From Hofstenia miamia (taxonomy: Eukaryota > Xenacoelomorpha > Acoela), in assembly GCA_004352715.1 (NCBI GenBank), contig SCFE01000052.1, forward strand, positions 2,037,031 through 2,061,038: a DNA stretch of 24,008 nucleotides. The letters are read 5' to 3'. Below, piece after piece: positions 9,365-19,003 of the stretch. Numbering within the stretch: position 1 is the first letter of the stretch; each line of letters starts with the position of its first letter. A program made the position numbers and the translations under genes. Under the pieces are notes generated by a model, which worked only from the letters and a program-made list of their open reading frames with translations, was not told the origin of the DNA and made no database searches.

Positions 9365-9624
9365 NNNNNNNNNNNNNNNNNNNNNNNNNNNNNNNNNNNN
9401 NNNNNNNNNNNNNNNNNNNNNNNNNNNNNNNNNNNNNNNNNNNNNNNNNNNNNNNNNNNNNNNNNNNNNNNNNNNNNNNNNNNNNNNNNNNNNNNNNNNN
9501 NNNNNNNNNNNNNNNNNNNNNNNNNNNNNNNNNNNNNNNNNNNNNNNNNNNNNNNNNNNNNNNNNNNNNNNNNNNNNNNNNNNNNNNNNNNNNNNNNNNN
9601 NNNNNNNNNNNNNNNNNNNNNNNN
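9365..9624. other. Assembly gap, 260 N
   Basis: A run of N lies within a (TA)n tract. Confidence 0.95.
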
Positions 9625-9648
9625 TATATATATATATATATATATATA
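9625..9648. repeat. (TA)n microsatellite, right of gap
   Basis: This continues the tract at 9320-9364. Confidence 0.9.
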
Positions 9649-10842
9649 CCTAAAAACACCTTTGAGCTAAATCATTTTAAATTTTGAAGTAAAAAGAATA
9701 TTTAAAAAATGGAATTTTTCGGTAAATATAATCTGAATCTCAAATATAAATAATATTGATTTTTCATAATCATACCAATTCCGCGGTATTTAGTGTGACA
9801 CAGAAATGACTCTCAAAATGTTTATACCGTTGGGCCCTAATCACAACCTGAACAAGGGCAGTAGTTGGGATTAAATTACTTGATCTATTAAAAAATGTTT
9901 ATAAAAAAGTGTTTACGTAATGGTGCTTCAACATTCAACAGTCTACACTATGCTTTTAGGCTATTTTAGCATACTGTATCTAAATGTTCATGTAAAATAT
10001 TTAAAGACGCTAGCATAGTATTTAATACTTCAAGACATGCGGAAGGAATCTAACCTTAATATTTTTGTAATATATTTTTAATAATGACATTTATCAGTTG
10101 AGCAGCATCAATTTTAAAATATGTACTCTCTCAAATGAGTGTTCTCAAAAGCTAGTATAATATGCTTTCAAAAAAAATTAAAAGCACATACAATAATTTT
10201 AAAAACAGATTCTGGTAGACAATAATAAGTTTTAGTATGACTTTTTAAGATTTGCATTTTTAACTGTGTAAATTAGAAATTTGTGGTTTTTGGCATTAGA
10301 AAATTGATATATTCAGGGAGACATCTAGTGAAAAAATTAGGAATTTTGACAGATTTTCGTACTTCAATTTCTCCATTTGGAAGAGAGATTTTTAATCTTT
10401 TGAAAGTTTATATCATGCTTTCATATTAATGCAAAATTCACACAATACCATATATTAATTGATATAAATCTTGTTCATTCAGTTCACTGAAATCTTTGGC
10501 AATTACACCTGAGAATTGGTAAAGATATGTTAATATTTAAGCTAGTGTTAAATTTTACATAAATGATGAATTTACTTTTTCTGAATATAAACAGCTTGAT
10601 GACACAAATGCTTTTAACTACATGTATATTTAACATTGTCAACATTGCTTGGATTAGGGATGAGTGCGGTGTGGTAAATTACTTTAGTGAGCGATGGATG
10701 GTCAAACGTTAGATTCAATCACATAGTTAACTTTATAGTCATAATCCTCGGTAAGAATCCATTTTTCTACAAAGCAATTGACACCGCAAAAAGGAGTAAA
10801 CATTGCAAAACAGATCTTGAAATGTTGAGCGATGTTAAGATA
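9649..10842. other. AT-rich non-coding stretch
   Basis: No convincing gene, RNA or repeat is seen. Confidence 0.5.
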
Positions 10843-10860
10843 TGACGTAATATGACGTCA
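10843..10860. promoter_or_regulatory. Paired CRE-like site
   Basis: TGACGTAA (10843-10850) is followed, exactly 10 bp later, by the perfect palindrome TGACGTCA (10853-10860), the CREB/ATF consensus. No transcript start is visible nearby, so function is unproven. Confidence 0.3.
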
Positions 10861-10884
10861 AATTTTTAGCTGTTCAATTTCTTC

Positions 10885-10885
<1 letters not shown>

Positions 10886-10919
<34 letters not shown>
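10886..10919. repeat. (TA)n microsatellite, left of gap
   Basis: A TA tract ends in ATGCATAGA just before the gap. The same junction, TA tract then ATGCATAGA, recurs after the gap near 11060-11090. Confidence 0.9.
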
Positions 10920-10922
<3 letters not shown>

Positions 10923-10926
10923 TAGA

Positions 10927-11056
10927 NNNNNNNNNNNNNNNNNNNNNNNNNNNNNNNNNNNNNNNNNNNNNNNNNNNNNNNNNNNNNNNNNNNNNNNNNN
11001 NNNNNNNNNNNNNNNNNNNNNNNNNNNNNNNNNNNNNNNNNNNNNNNNNNNNNNNN
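10927..11056. other. Assembly gap, 130 N
   Basis: The gap is flanked on both sides by (TA)n followed by GCATAGA, so the missing interval may be partly or wholly artificial. Confidence 0.95.
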
Positions 11057-11059
11057 CAG

Positions 11060-11082
11060 TATATATATATATATATATATAT
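11060..11082. repeat. (TA)n microsatellite, right of gap
   Basis: A TA tract ends in ATGCATAGA, duplicating the left flank of the gap. Confidence 0.85.
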
Positions 11083-11090
11083 GCATAGAA

Positions 11091-12663
11091 TCTACAGAAT
11101 ATCTTCAATATTGGGGAATTTTCAAAAATAAGAATTCTGTGTAAACAATCGACAACAATAACATTCAGATTGCTACATTTTGTTTAAAAATTTTGCTGCC
11201 AATTATCTATATTTATAACTTTCTTTGTTGCGTTCACTATGCTGATATGGTGATAGAATTGTATTGAATTCAATAGATTGCAAACGTAATTTTTAAAGCT
11301 AAACATGTAATAAGCAATAGAAAATTGATTAAGTTATCAGTCATATCATTTTCCAATAATCCATGTAAATAAATGTACATATAATAGATTGCCATTCTAG
11401 CAGTGGCTTATAGATTATCTAACAACAGCAACAACATATTAAAATTCTTATGTACATGTACATGTATTAAGTTTACAAACTTATTTAATTAAGTCGTATT
11501 TCATTGTTGTTATTAAACATCAATGGTGTTAATAAGAAATGTGTTGCATTACATTTTTTCCTGCAGGATTTGACATTGTCGCCATAATTTGTTAACGTTT
11601 TCTAAAAAACATTCCAACTTTTTAGGTGTGTTTAGATTACCAAAAAAAATATGGCTTGATATTAATCAATTTATGGGGAAGGCCTTTCCATATATTAATG
11701 ATATAGAAGCATGATAAATTTGAATCCATGCTTGGCATTTTTACCTACTAAACGTGACTTCGAAAAATGAATATTTTCTCAAAAAGTGTCATTTGCCTAA
11801 AACACTTATTTCGATAATGTTTTTTTTTGAAATTTCGGTCCCCTGGCAAAGATATATGCATAACAACAATGTCATCTATAAACGATTTGATGTTGACCAT
11901 TTAGTAACATATTAATGACTTTCTATTGAAACTCATATTTTGCTGTGTTGCAACAATTGAAGCAGAAATTATATTGGAGAACTTGAATGATTGTCCTTAA
12001 GAAAATTAAATCAATGTGTAATCGGCAGTGAAAGTATTCTACATTACCTTAAGTCCTCTGAGCTAGGAGATGGAAATTCTGGCAATAATAGAGCAGAGCA
12101 AAATGTCAAAAAGTTAGACAATTTATAATGAATGATTCCGAAAAAGTGTCAACTCCAAAGCTGTACAAAAGTGAGAAGGCATCCCATTTTGGTCCTTCAA
12201 TTTAATGCGATGTGATTCTTTTAGCAATTTTCTTGATTTTGATTACTTTTTCCTTACCAAACAGGAAAGGTTAATGGGAGACAGATAATGACTTATAAAA
12301 CAGTGTTGTTTGTAGTGAAAATAGATCATTTAATTGAAATTTTTCAAAAATTGCATCTTCTGCTTAAAAGTTACTTATATCATGGTCTAGCAAATTCAAC
12401 ACAATTTCCCAATTTTTTCTGGAATTTGAGTAACAGTTCAAGTTTGCTGTGATGTTGTGATCCTGTCATGCCCTTCACAATCCACAGAAATACTGAATGC
12501 GTGAGCTTATGTACAATGGGTCTCTGTTAAGCCTTCTTTCAATCATTCTTGAAATAATTTGAATTTGAAATGATTTTTCGAGACATACAATTTTCCAAGC
12601 ACCCTAGAGTTACGTTTAGGTAACAGTGAATTCGTAACGGTTAAACATGTTAAAATAAATTTC
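11091..12663. other. AT-rich non-coding stretch
   Basis: No gene is seen. A small palindrome, ATGTACATGTACAT, lies near 11450. Open frames are short and lack coding character. Confidence 0.5.
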
Positions 12664-12715
12664 GGTTAAACGAAGTATGGGGTAATAAAGTTACCTCATT
12701 TTAAAAGAGCTCAAA
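12664..12715 (+). repeat. Diverged short interspersed repeat, copy 2
   Basis: GGTTAAACGAAGT (12664-12676), then GTTACC, then GAGCTCAAA (12707-12715), match the landmarks at 8290-8355 in order and strand. Confidence 0.35.
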
Positions 12716-13400
12716 ACTGTGTAAATAAATTTTACATATAAAAATGTGTAAATTCCTTCTTTAGATTTTTAGCAAAAGTAATTATTTAGACGCTTTGCAT
12801 AAGGACCTAACTTTTTTTGAAGGATATTTTACAATTATATCTTTTGATCTACGAGTAGGATGTAGGTTAAATTTATTCCCGCAACCCTCCCCAAGGCTTA
12901 CACTTTCCAGAAACTTAACCAGTCGGACCACTAACAAAGTTTTGAATGCATTTAGCCCAGAAAATAAAATTTCTGGCTGAATTCGACCAGCAAAGTAAAT
13001 CTTTTGCCTTTAATCGCTCGCAATAATATCAATTGGATTTTTCTGCAGTAAACATACAATAGAAAAGGAAAAGGAATTAGGTGATAAACCTTAATTTAGT
13101 CAGGGGATAATATTTTAATCTGTTCACATTATATATCTTGTTAGAGTAGTTAACTGTAATACTCATTCGCATACCGGTACCCATTTTGAAAAAATTAAAG
13201 AAACTGTGACCTGTCTAAATGGGACAGCTTTCCATCAAAATTAAATTTTGCTGTAAAAACGATGAACACAACGAAATATCAATATCTATACAATCAAAAA
13301 TAGAAAAACGCAAATCACTTCGTATTTGCTATAATTAACGAAATTGATACATTTGTACACGCTCACATAATTATATGCAAATTTTAATGTCTTAGTCATT
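12716..13400. other. AT-rich non-coding stretch
   Basis: No supported feature. A 61-codon frame at 12795-12980 has no homology that I recognise and little coding character. Confidence 0.4.
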
Positions 13401-13490
13401 ATTCGGCCGCACGGCACTCGGCTCAACTACTCAAGCCACTGTCCACAGGTAACTCGTAGGCAGCCTGTGAGGCGGCCTGCCCCAAGCTGA
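13401..13490 (-). repeat. GC-rich islet, possibly a tRNA-derived SINE head
   Basis: About 90 bases are strongly GC-rich inside AT-rich DNA. Read on the minus strand, a segment near 13410-13440 contains TGGCTTGAGTAGTTGAG, which loosely resembles the internal A-box region of serine-type tRNAs. No B box or acceptor stem is visible, so a decayed SINE is only one possibility. Confidence 0.2.
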
Positions 13491-14058
13491 ACTCTAATAT
13501 ATTCAAACACCATCGTGATATTCTAATAGTTAATCATTGATTGTCAGGTTAGGATGAAGAAGATAGGAGTGATTAATGTTTCACGAAAAGTTTCTCATAT
13601 ATAACGAATTGGACTACATTTACCGTTATCATTTCATTCGACTTGACCTAGAAAATCGCTTCATTAATACAAATGCTTCTAACTCAGGTCTATCTACTTG
13701 CTTCCAATGAATTCAATGCATCTTTAAATGGATAAGTCCTACTAAATTTTGATGAGTTTACGAATTTGTATTACGAAATTAGTCCCCTAAGATTTCATCC
13801 ACAAATATATTTATAGAATAAAATGGCTTCACAAACTGTAAATGATTTGGTGCACGAAAATTTGTAATAATATTGTTTCGGGATGACTCTTTCTCACTGA
13901 GTTGTTTATTTTATTGGAAATTCAATTTTACGTCTGCTTCTAATAGACTGATTGATTTTAAGAAGCTATATTTCATTGCAGCACTAACACTTTCAATGCC
14001 ATTTGTGCGCAGTTGTACTATGGATTAGTGGTATTAATGACAGCTTTCAAATTTTATG
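13491..14058. other. AT-rich non-coding stretch
   Basis: No supported feature before the hAT insertion site. Confidence 0.5.
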
Positions 14059-14066
14059 GCCACGGT
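14059..14066. repeat. Left target site duplication of hAT element
   Basis: GCCACGGT directly precedes the element. GCCACGGA (16623-16630) directly follows it. The match is 7 of 8, and 8 bp is the hAT length. Confidence 0.7.
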
Positions 14067-14361
14067 CAAGGGCAGATACAGAGGGGGCCGAAGGGGCGCA
14101 GGCCCCTTCTAACAAAAGAAAAATTCACTAAAATTGTACAATAAAAATTACAAAAGTTTCTTAAGTTTTTTCCAAAGATGTAGTATTTGTAAAATGTATT
14201 TCATTGAACTATTACACCATAATGTGTCCTATAGATCCTGAGATTACATTTCAATAAAAGCAAGAATATTTAGTTTTCAAGAATTTTTTTAAATTTAAAA
14301 GTAATTCTATTCACTCTTTTGGATGGGAGTGAATAGGAACAGATGTGATTTTACTATATAT

Positions 14362-15006
14362 GGTGGGGTTACTGAAGAAGTCTAAGGACTAACTCAGTGG
14401 GTGTAGCAACGATCCGGGTCCGGACCTTAACCCTCGAAAGTATGCCACTAACGCCTGTTTGATCGTGAGAAACCTCTGGCGACCCCTGGTACTCAGAGTG
14501 CTGATCTGTGTTGAGTCGGGACTTCAGCTGAGAGCATTGCGCCTCTCTCGCTTTTGCCAACTAAGGCTACTAACGATGGTAACTAAGATAACACCTGCTG
14601 GCTGTTATAAAGATCCGAAAATTATAATGGAGTACGCGGGCGCATTGACTGAATGCTGCCTGACATGAAGGGCACAGCAAGTGCTGGCCTTGCCTATCTC
14701 ACAGGCCAGAAACAGGGAATTAACCTTACATGACTGCCCCCATGAAACGCACTCATGGACGGGCACCAGTAGCAGTCTCGCTAACAGTGTCTCCACTGCC
14801 TCGCTGCCTGTCTACAAGAAAAACTTAAACAGACCGGTTTCTCGACCGTTACTTCCCCATATGCACAAAGTACATATGGTGGCACCTTCTTCTACGTCTG
14901 ATGTAGGTACACCGACGCGCCTATTGAGTGTTAGTTATTAATATCCAGAACACCACAAAGAGGTACTCCCTAGGACGATTGGGCATAGCCCTTACGGTTC
15001 CATTAC

Positions 15007-15007
<1 letters not shown>
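14362..15007. mobile_element. GC-rich nested insertion, unidentified retroelement or SINE-like segment
   Basis: This 646-bp block is close to 50% GC, unlike the host element around it. ACTATATAT occurs immediately before (14353-14361) and after (15008-15016), a candidate target duplication, although the right copy merges into a (TA)n tract. Near its left end TAACTCAGTGGG (14390-14401) fits the RNA polymerase III A-box consensus, but no properly spaced B box follows. Small inverted repeats occur at 14857-14879 (CCATATG/CATATGG) and 14981-14991 (GGGC/GCCC). Open frames of 60-86 codons occur in several frames on both strands without any family signature, so I treat it as non-coding. A SINE, a retroelement end, or a non-autonomous element are all possible. 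Confidence 0.4.

Positions 15008-15008
<1 letters not shown>

Positions 15009-15040
<32 letters not shown>
15009..15040. repeat. (TA)n microsatellite, left of gap
   Basis: A pure TA tract follows the GC-rich block and precedes a hairpin. Confidence 0.9.
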
Positions 15041-15043
<3 letters not shown>

Positions 15044-15071
15044 TTTTCACACTCTCTATCAAGTGAAAAGT
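15041..15071. repeat. Hairpin motif next to gap, copy 1
   Basis: CTTTTCAC and GTGAAAAG form a perfect 8-bp inverted repeat with a 12-base loop. The whole motif, with the TA tract before it, is repeated at 15240-15270 across the gap. Confidence 0.8.
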
Positions 15072-15218
15072 NNNNNNNNNNNNNNNNNNNNNNNNNNNNN
15101 NNNNNNNNNNNNNNNNNNNNNNNNNNNNNNNNNNNNNNNNNNNNNNNNNNNNNNNNNNNNNNNNNNNNNNNNNNNNNNNNNNNNNNNNNNNNNNNNNNNN
15201 NNNNNNNNNNNNNNNNNN
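15072..15218. other. Assembly gap, 147 N
   Basis: The gap is flanked by the same TA tract plus hairpin motif on each side, suggesting an unmerged overlap or a true tandem repeat of which the middle is missing. Confidence 0.95.
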
Positions 15219-15241
15219 AATATATATATATATATATATAT
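15219..15241. repeat. (TA)n microsatellite, right of gap
   Basis: The TA tract precedes the second copy of the hairpin motif. Confidence 0.9.
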
Positions 15242-15270
15242 CTTTTCACACTCTCTATCAAGTGAAAAGT
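15240..15270. repeat. Hairpin motif, copy 2
   Basis: From 15241 on it is identical to 15042-15071, including CTTTTCAC/GTGAAAAG; only the first base of the interval differs. It then continues into unique sequence. Confidence 0.8.
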
Positions 15271-15509
15271 TACACTGAAGGTATTTTAAAAAATTGCAAA
15301 GGTGTATATTTAAATGTATAATCACAGTTAGCTTTAGGTATATGCAATAATAAAATCGTATATAAATCAAATGAAAACTGAAATCACTGATATCTTTATG
15401 TTCAGAAAATTATAATGATGCTGTCTGTCTGAAAAACACTGACATGAAACTTGATATTCACTATCACTGTAAGTCTTCCCACTAAGTCCAAAATTATCAC
15501 AAATCACAT

Positions 15510-15720
15510 TTTCAATTTTTAATTTCGCCAGTGATCAGAATTTTCCTGCAAGAATAGTTCTTTTCCTTTATTTTCATCATCACAAGAATAAATTTGATTC
15601 GCTTCAATATCATCTTCAGACTGATTCATAGTATCTTTCTGCTTAACTGTTCTCTCAGTGATGCTCCTAGTAATCCCACAAAAATAAATATTTCGTTTGT
15701 GTAATTTACAAACTCGTATA
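15510..15720 (-). pseudogene. Decayed coding segment inside hAT element
   Basis: On the minus strand a frame of about 60-70 codons stays open through VCKLHKRNIYFCGITRSITE and an acidic stretch (MNQSEDDIEANQIYSCDDEN) to a TAA near 15513. The biased, charged composition looks like protein coding rather than chance AT-rich DNA. The acidic stretch could be a linker of a transposon-encoded protein. I cannot match it to a named transposase domain. Confidence 0.35.
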
Positions 15721-16049
15721 TTTTTTATGATAAATATTATATAATTTTCTTAAAATATATTTATAGACATGTATATACTATTTCCTTTTGGAAATTTATT
15801 AACACTTTTAGTTAAGATGCCTTTCTTTTCTGTGGTAAATTTTAATTTTAGCAAAAATTTTAAATAATTTTATTTAAAAAAAATACTAATGAATGTTGAT
15901 GAGCATAGCAACGGCTACCCTGGGCACATAAACCCACAGTGATTAATTTATACGCAAAAAAACAATGTAAAATATTAAGCATAGCATGAGTAATAATTAA
16001 ATATAATTTTCTCCTTGTCTACCATTTCTATTCACCACACTGTTTCTAC

Positions 16050-16290
16050 TTACCCCATTTGATGATACTTAATAAGGTTGGTCACATTTTTGTATTCAGA
16101 TTCAACACCATGCACCTACTCCAAAAATCCAAAAAGCTTGTGTGCCAACTCAGCACAGTTTTTCTTAATTTCAGAATTTATTGATTTTAGCAAGAGCTTC
16201 ACATTTTTTAATTGCGTGATTTTCGTGAATTTTATCAATATATTTAACAATATTGATTGAATTTGAGATTAAGCACACTTTCAATACCAT
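16050..16290 (-). pseudogene. Frameshifted coding segment inside hAT element
   Basis: A minus-strand frame begins at ATG (16288-16290) and runs 39 codons (ending CEALAKINKF) to TGA at 16171-16173. Coding character then continues in another frame (EIKKNCAELAHKLFGFLE), meets a TAG at 16116-16118, and resumes (VHGVESEYKNVTNLIKYHQMG). A GTAAGT splice-donor-like sequence sits at the end near 16047-16053. One frameshift plus one nonsense codon indicate a dead gene, most simply the 5' part of the element's own protein. The family is not recognised. Confidence 0.4.
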
Positions 16291-16622
16291 TAAGGGAAAA
16301 GTTTGTAATTTACTTAATTATCTTATTGTATCTTATGCAATTGCCCTTTTTGTAGAGCATAATTCATAAATCTGCTAAATACACATTATACCATTATTAA
16401 AGCATAATTTGAAATTTGAAATAAATTTTGTTGCGTTTTCAAAAATTGGACAAATTCCGTGTTTCCATTTTTTGAGTAAGTACATGGTTGTTAATCCTCG
16501 CATAGTGATGATTTTAAAAATTGAAAATTCAATTGTTTGTGTCCTCCTAGTACACTATTATGCACTTAGCATTTTATTCTAGATTGGGCCCTCTCTGAAA
16601 AGTTTTTCTGTATCTGCCCCTG

Positions 16623-16630
16623 GCCACGGA
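16623..16630. repeat. Right target site duplication of hAT element
   Basis: GCCACGGA pairs with the left copy GCCACGGT at 14059-14066. Confidence 0.7.
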
Positions 16631-17580
16631 TGATCACCTTTGTGTTCGCGATTACTGGACGAGCATGCCATTCATCACACTGACAGATCTTATTTGTATG
16701 CGTGCATTACGTGCCACTGTGGACCTTCTCTTCTCTGTTGCTGCCTCAAATTTAACACGAGAACTTTCCAATTATATTGATACTGAAATATCAATTTAAT
16801 TGATTTGTATTGTTTAGATAGATATTAGCAAAATTTATGTTACCGAAGAAATCGTATTAGCGATTATTGGAACCTTGCTAAATACAGATAGTGATTAGTG
16901 AATTTTACATTGGCGGTCATACCTCTGATATCAATTACTTCACAAGCCTCTTTTATATATTTAATTTGAGGAATTTCAAAAGCTCCTACTTTAATATTAC
17001 AACTCATAGTACTTAAATGTCCGAAACATCACATGGTTCCCTCACAATTTTTCCATTAGAAATATAACAAATACACACTATTTTTCTGAGCAGGTTCCAA
17101 ATGTTTACATGCCTTAAGCATGAATTAGGCACGTCATAGTTTAAAAAAGTGTGCAAATTGTTATAATAGGGATTTAAGATTTTAAATATTAATTTATATT
17201 TTTTGGTGTTCAAAATACTACATAGAATAAATTGCAGCGACAATAAAAATATAAACCTCTTATTCTTCTAATAAAATATAAAACATAATGTAAATAGCAA
17301 GAAAAATGATATTTAATTCAGTTTTCCTTTGACTTCAAGCTTTGAAATAAGATGCAATTCTTGAGGCTCAAGGAGCACTTATTCTTTAAAATTTCACTTT
17401 TATAAAGCTTTGATGTTGTTATAGGCTTAGCATTTTCATAGTCTGAACTTTTAATGGGTTTACAATGCAATGAAGAAGCCATAATGGAGCAGAACTTACG
17501 GATTTCCATAGACCTGAATGTAATTTTGATATGATGTGATTCGCCAATATATCACAATAACTCAAGAGTATATGCATTCA
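16631..17580. other. AT-rich non-coding stretch
   Basis: No supported gene. The 16-mer ATGAAGAAGCCATAAT at 17470-17485 recurs at 20534-20549. Confidence 0.4.
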
Positions 17581-17639
17581 AATATATATATGTATATATA
17601 TATGTATATATATATGTATATATATATATATATATATAT
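17581..17639. repeat. (TA)n microsatellite with regular ATGTAT units
   Basis: TA runs are broken at a near-regular period by TG, giving a higher-order repeat before a pure TA end. Confidence 0.9.
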
Positions 17640-18276
17640 TGACACTATATAAAAATTTTCTGTGAATCGATCACAGCTGATATATAATCTTTGAATATAC
17701 TGGTATATTTTTCCGCAGCACAATAATTTTTTAGAGGATATGAATTGCTCGCGGTCTATGCGTCTATGCAACGACACGCCTTTTATAAGAGGCCATTTTG
17801 TCATCCCTGGGAAAGCGCCGTAAGTTTGAATCTTGATTTACTTTTTCTTAGAAAAATTATAATGCATCACGGCTGTCTTAAATGAATTGAATTTGAATAC
17901 TGCTCGCGGTTTATTAAATGAGAGGAATTGTTAATACTTCTGGTCGAGGCCTCGTTATAAAGCAAAAAAAACTTTACTGTTTACTGCTAAGAAACAAGCC
18001 TTTGGAAAAAATTTTCCACTTTCTAAAACATGAAAGAGTTGTACCTTAATATAACTGCTTTAAGGACTATTTGAAGAAATTTTATTAAGTCAATCGAATT
18101 CGTGTTGGTGTAACATCTGTGGATGTTTATTTTTCATTTTAGGCATCGTCACAAATCACAGCACACAAGTGATTTATCCAGTCTAATTTGGGAGCATTTA
18201 TCCGCTTTCTAGCCTGCCTTGTCCGGCGACAGCTACAACCAGCAGGGTGGTTTTGCATTGCATGTTTACGCTCTGC
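17640..18276. other. Non-coding stretch with GC-richer patches
   Basis: No gene is seen. CTCGCGG occurs near 17748 and 17904, and the perfect palindrome CGAGGCCTCG lies at 17945-17954. Confidence 0.35.
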
Positions 18277-18307
<31 letters not shown>

Positions 18308-18308
18308 T
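18277..18308. repeat. (TA)n microsatellite
   Basis: An interrupted TA tract directly abuts the left end of the second hAT-like element. Confidence 0.85.
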
Positions 18309-19003
18309 CATGGTTGCCGTGAGAATTGTTTTTACTTCCTATCGCATTCCCATCCCACAGCGTTTCCTTGGGAATTCTCATTGGGACTGCAAGAGAAAAG
18401 AATTACCACTAGATCTCCCATATAAGAAGAAAAGAGCAAAGATACGTGATGATTATATAAGGAATTCGTTCTAAGCAAAGCTAAATCTAAACATACAAAT
18501 AGTTCAATGTTAGTGGCTGTCGTCATCCTCGACCTCGCCATACCGTACGGAATCAAGTGCAAGGTATTTTGCAACTTCCTCTTCTGTCACCATTATGTCA
18601 GACAATAGATTGAAATATCGTTTGAACGTCGCTTTTTCTTGCACAGATTCGAAAGGAATAATCCGGCAAGACTGATCAAACACGGCCGAAGATACTGGTA
18701 TGGAAATTATAAGCTTACCACCGAAACAAAACAATGGAATTTTTTTGGAAATTGCTCTCAAAAACTGGTCTGGTTTGCGTGTAGTAGGAGGGGGATATTT
18801 TCGAAATGACGCATTTCTGATTCCAGTTTGTCATCAAATCACATAATTTTTTTTACTGGGCACCCTGTAGTTGTGGTAAGTACCTTGCAATGTTTATATT
18901 AGTTCAATTATTATATTTTCTAAATTTTCTTTTATCTAAAACACACAATCATTCCCATTGAAATTCCCATCCCATGGGAGTTCCCATTCCCACAGCAACC
19001 CTG
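18309..19003. mobile_element. Short, degenerate hAT-type element
   Basis: The right end read inward starts CAGGGTTGCTGTGGGAATGG and the left end starts CATGGTTGCCGTGAGAATTG, agreeing at 16 of 20 bases. CAGGGTTG-type ends suit the hAT superfamily. GGGAA/TTCCC motifs and the palindrome CCCATGGG recur inside both ends. No clean 8-bp target duplication is visible; the candidates ACATATAT and ATGTGTAT agree at only 5 of 8, in a TA-rich site. The interior carries a minus-strand remnant resembling the hAT dimerisation domain, so this is probably an internally deleted copy that kept the 3' end of its transposase gene. Confidence 0.55.
18510..18830 (-). pseudogene. hAT transposase C-terminal remnant (dimerisation-domain-like)
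   Basis: The minus strand is open for 106 codons from just after a TGA (18831-18833) to a TAA at 18510-18512, with no ATG near the beginning. Residues 40-49 read LIISIPVSSA. hAT transposases end in a dimerisation domain whose hallmark is a conserved L-x-[IL]-P-[AV]-S-S-A segment followed by E-R-x-F-S, and this peptide keeps the first half while the second half has changed (VFDQSCRIIPF). The C-terminal tail is acidic (VRYGEVEDDDSH). Upstream catalytic regions are absent, so it cannot be a functional transposase. Its place between matching hAT-like termini supports the assignment. A host exon domesticated from hAT is less likely but possible. Confidence 0.45.

Larger units (their letters stand above)
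14067..16622. mobile_element. hAT-superfamily DNA transposon, decayed, with nested insertion
   Basis: The left end begins CAAGGGCAGATACAG and the right end, read inward, begins CAGGGGCAGATACAG, so the terminal repeats agree at 15 of the first 16 bases. CAGGG-type ends and an 8-bp target duplication (GCCACGGT/GCCACGGA) identify the hAT superfamily. Just inside the left end is a perfect 7-bp hairpin (AAGGGGC, GCAG, GCCCCTT; 14091-14108). The element spans about 2.56 kb, including a 147-N gap. It contains minus-strand coding remnants (about 15510-15720 and 16050-16290) with stops and a frameshift, but no intact transposase, DDE motif or dimerisation domain that I can see. A GC-rich block at 14362-15007 looks like a later insertion. 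The base composition of the interior is otherwise as AT-rich as the host. Confidence 0.75.

Noticed and set aside
13745-13790. Hammerhead-ribozyme-like TTGATGA...CGAAA
   Set aside because: The core should be CTGATGA, and the bases between do not form a proper stem II.
14390-14430. tRNA gene suggested by an A-box match
   Set aside because: The only B-box-like sequence is about 25 bases away instead of about 44, and no acceptor stem pairs.
14369-14941. Overlapping frames of 63-86 codons in the GC-rich block
   Set aside because: They occur on both strands with no domain or start context; they reflect high GC and few stops.
17562-17804. 80-codon minus frame
   Set aside because: Nearly a third is an IY repeat from the microsatellite, and the rest has no recognisable motif.
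18139-18474. Frames on both strands crossing the TA tract and the left end of the second hAT element
   Set aside because: They span the element boundary and microsatellite, so they are chance frames.
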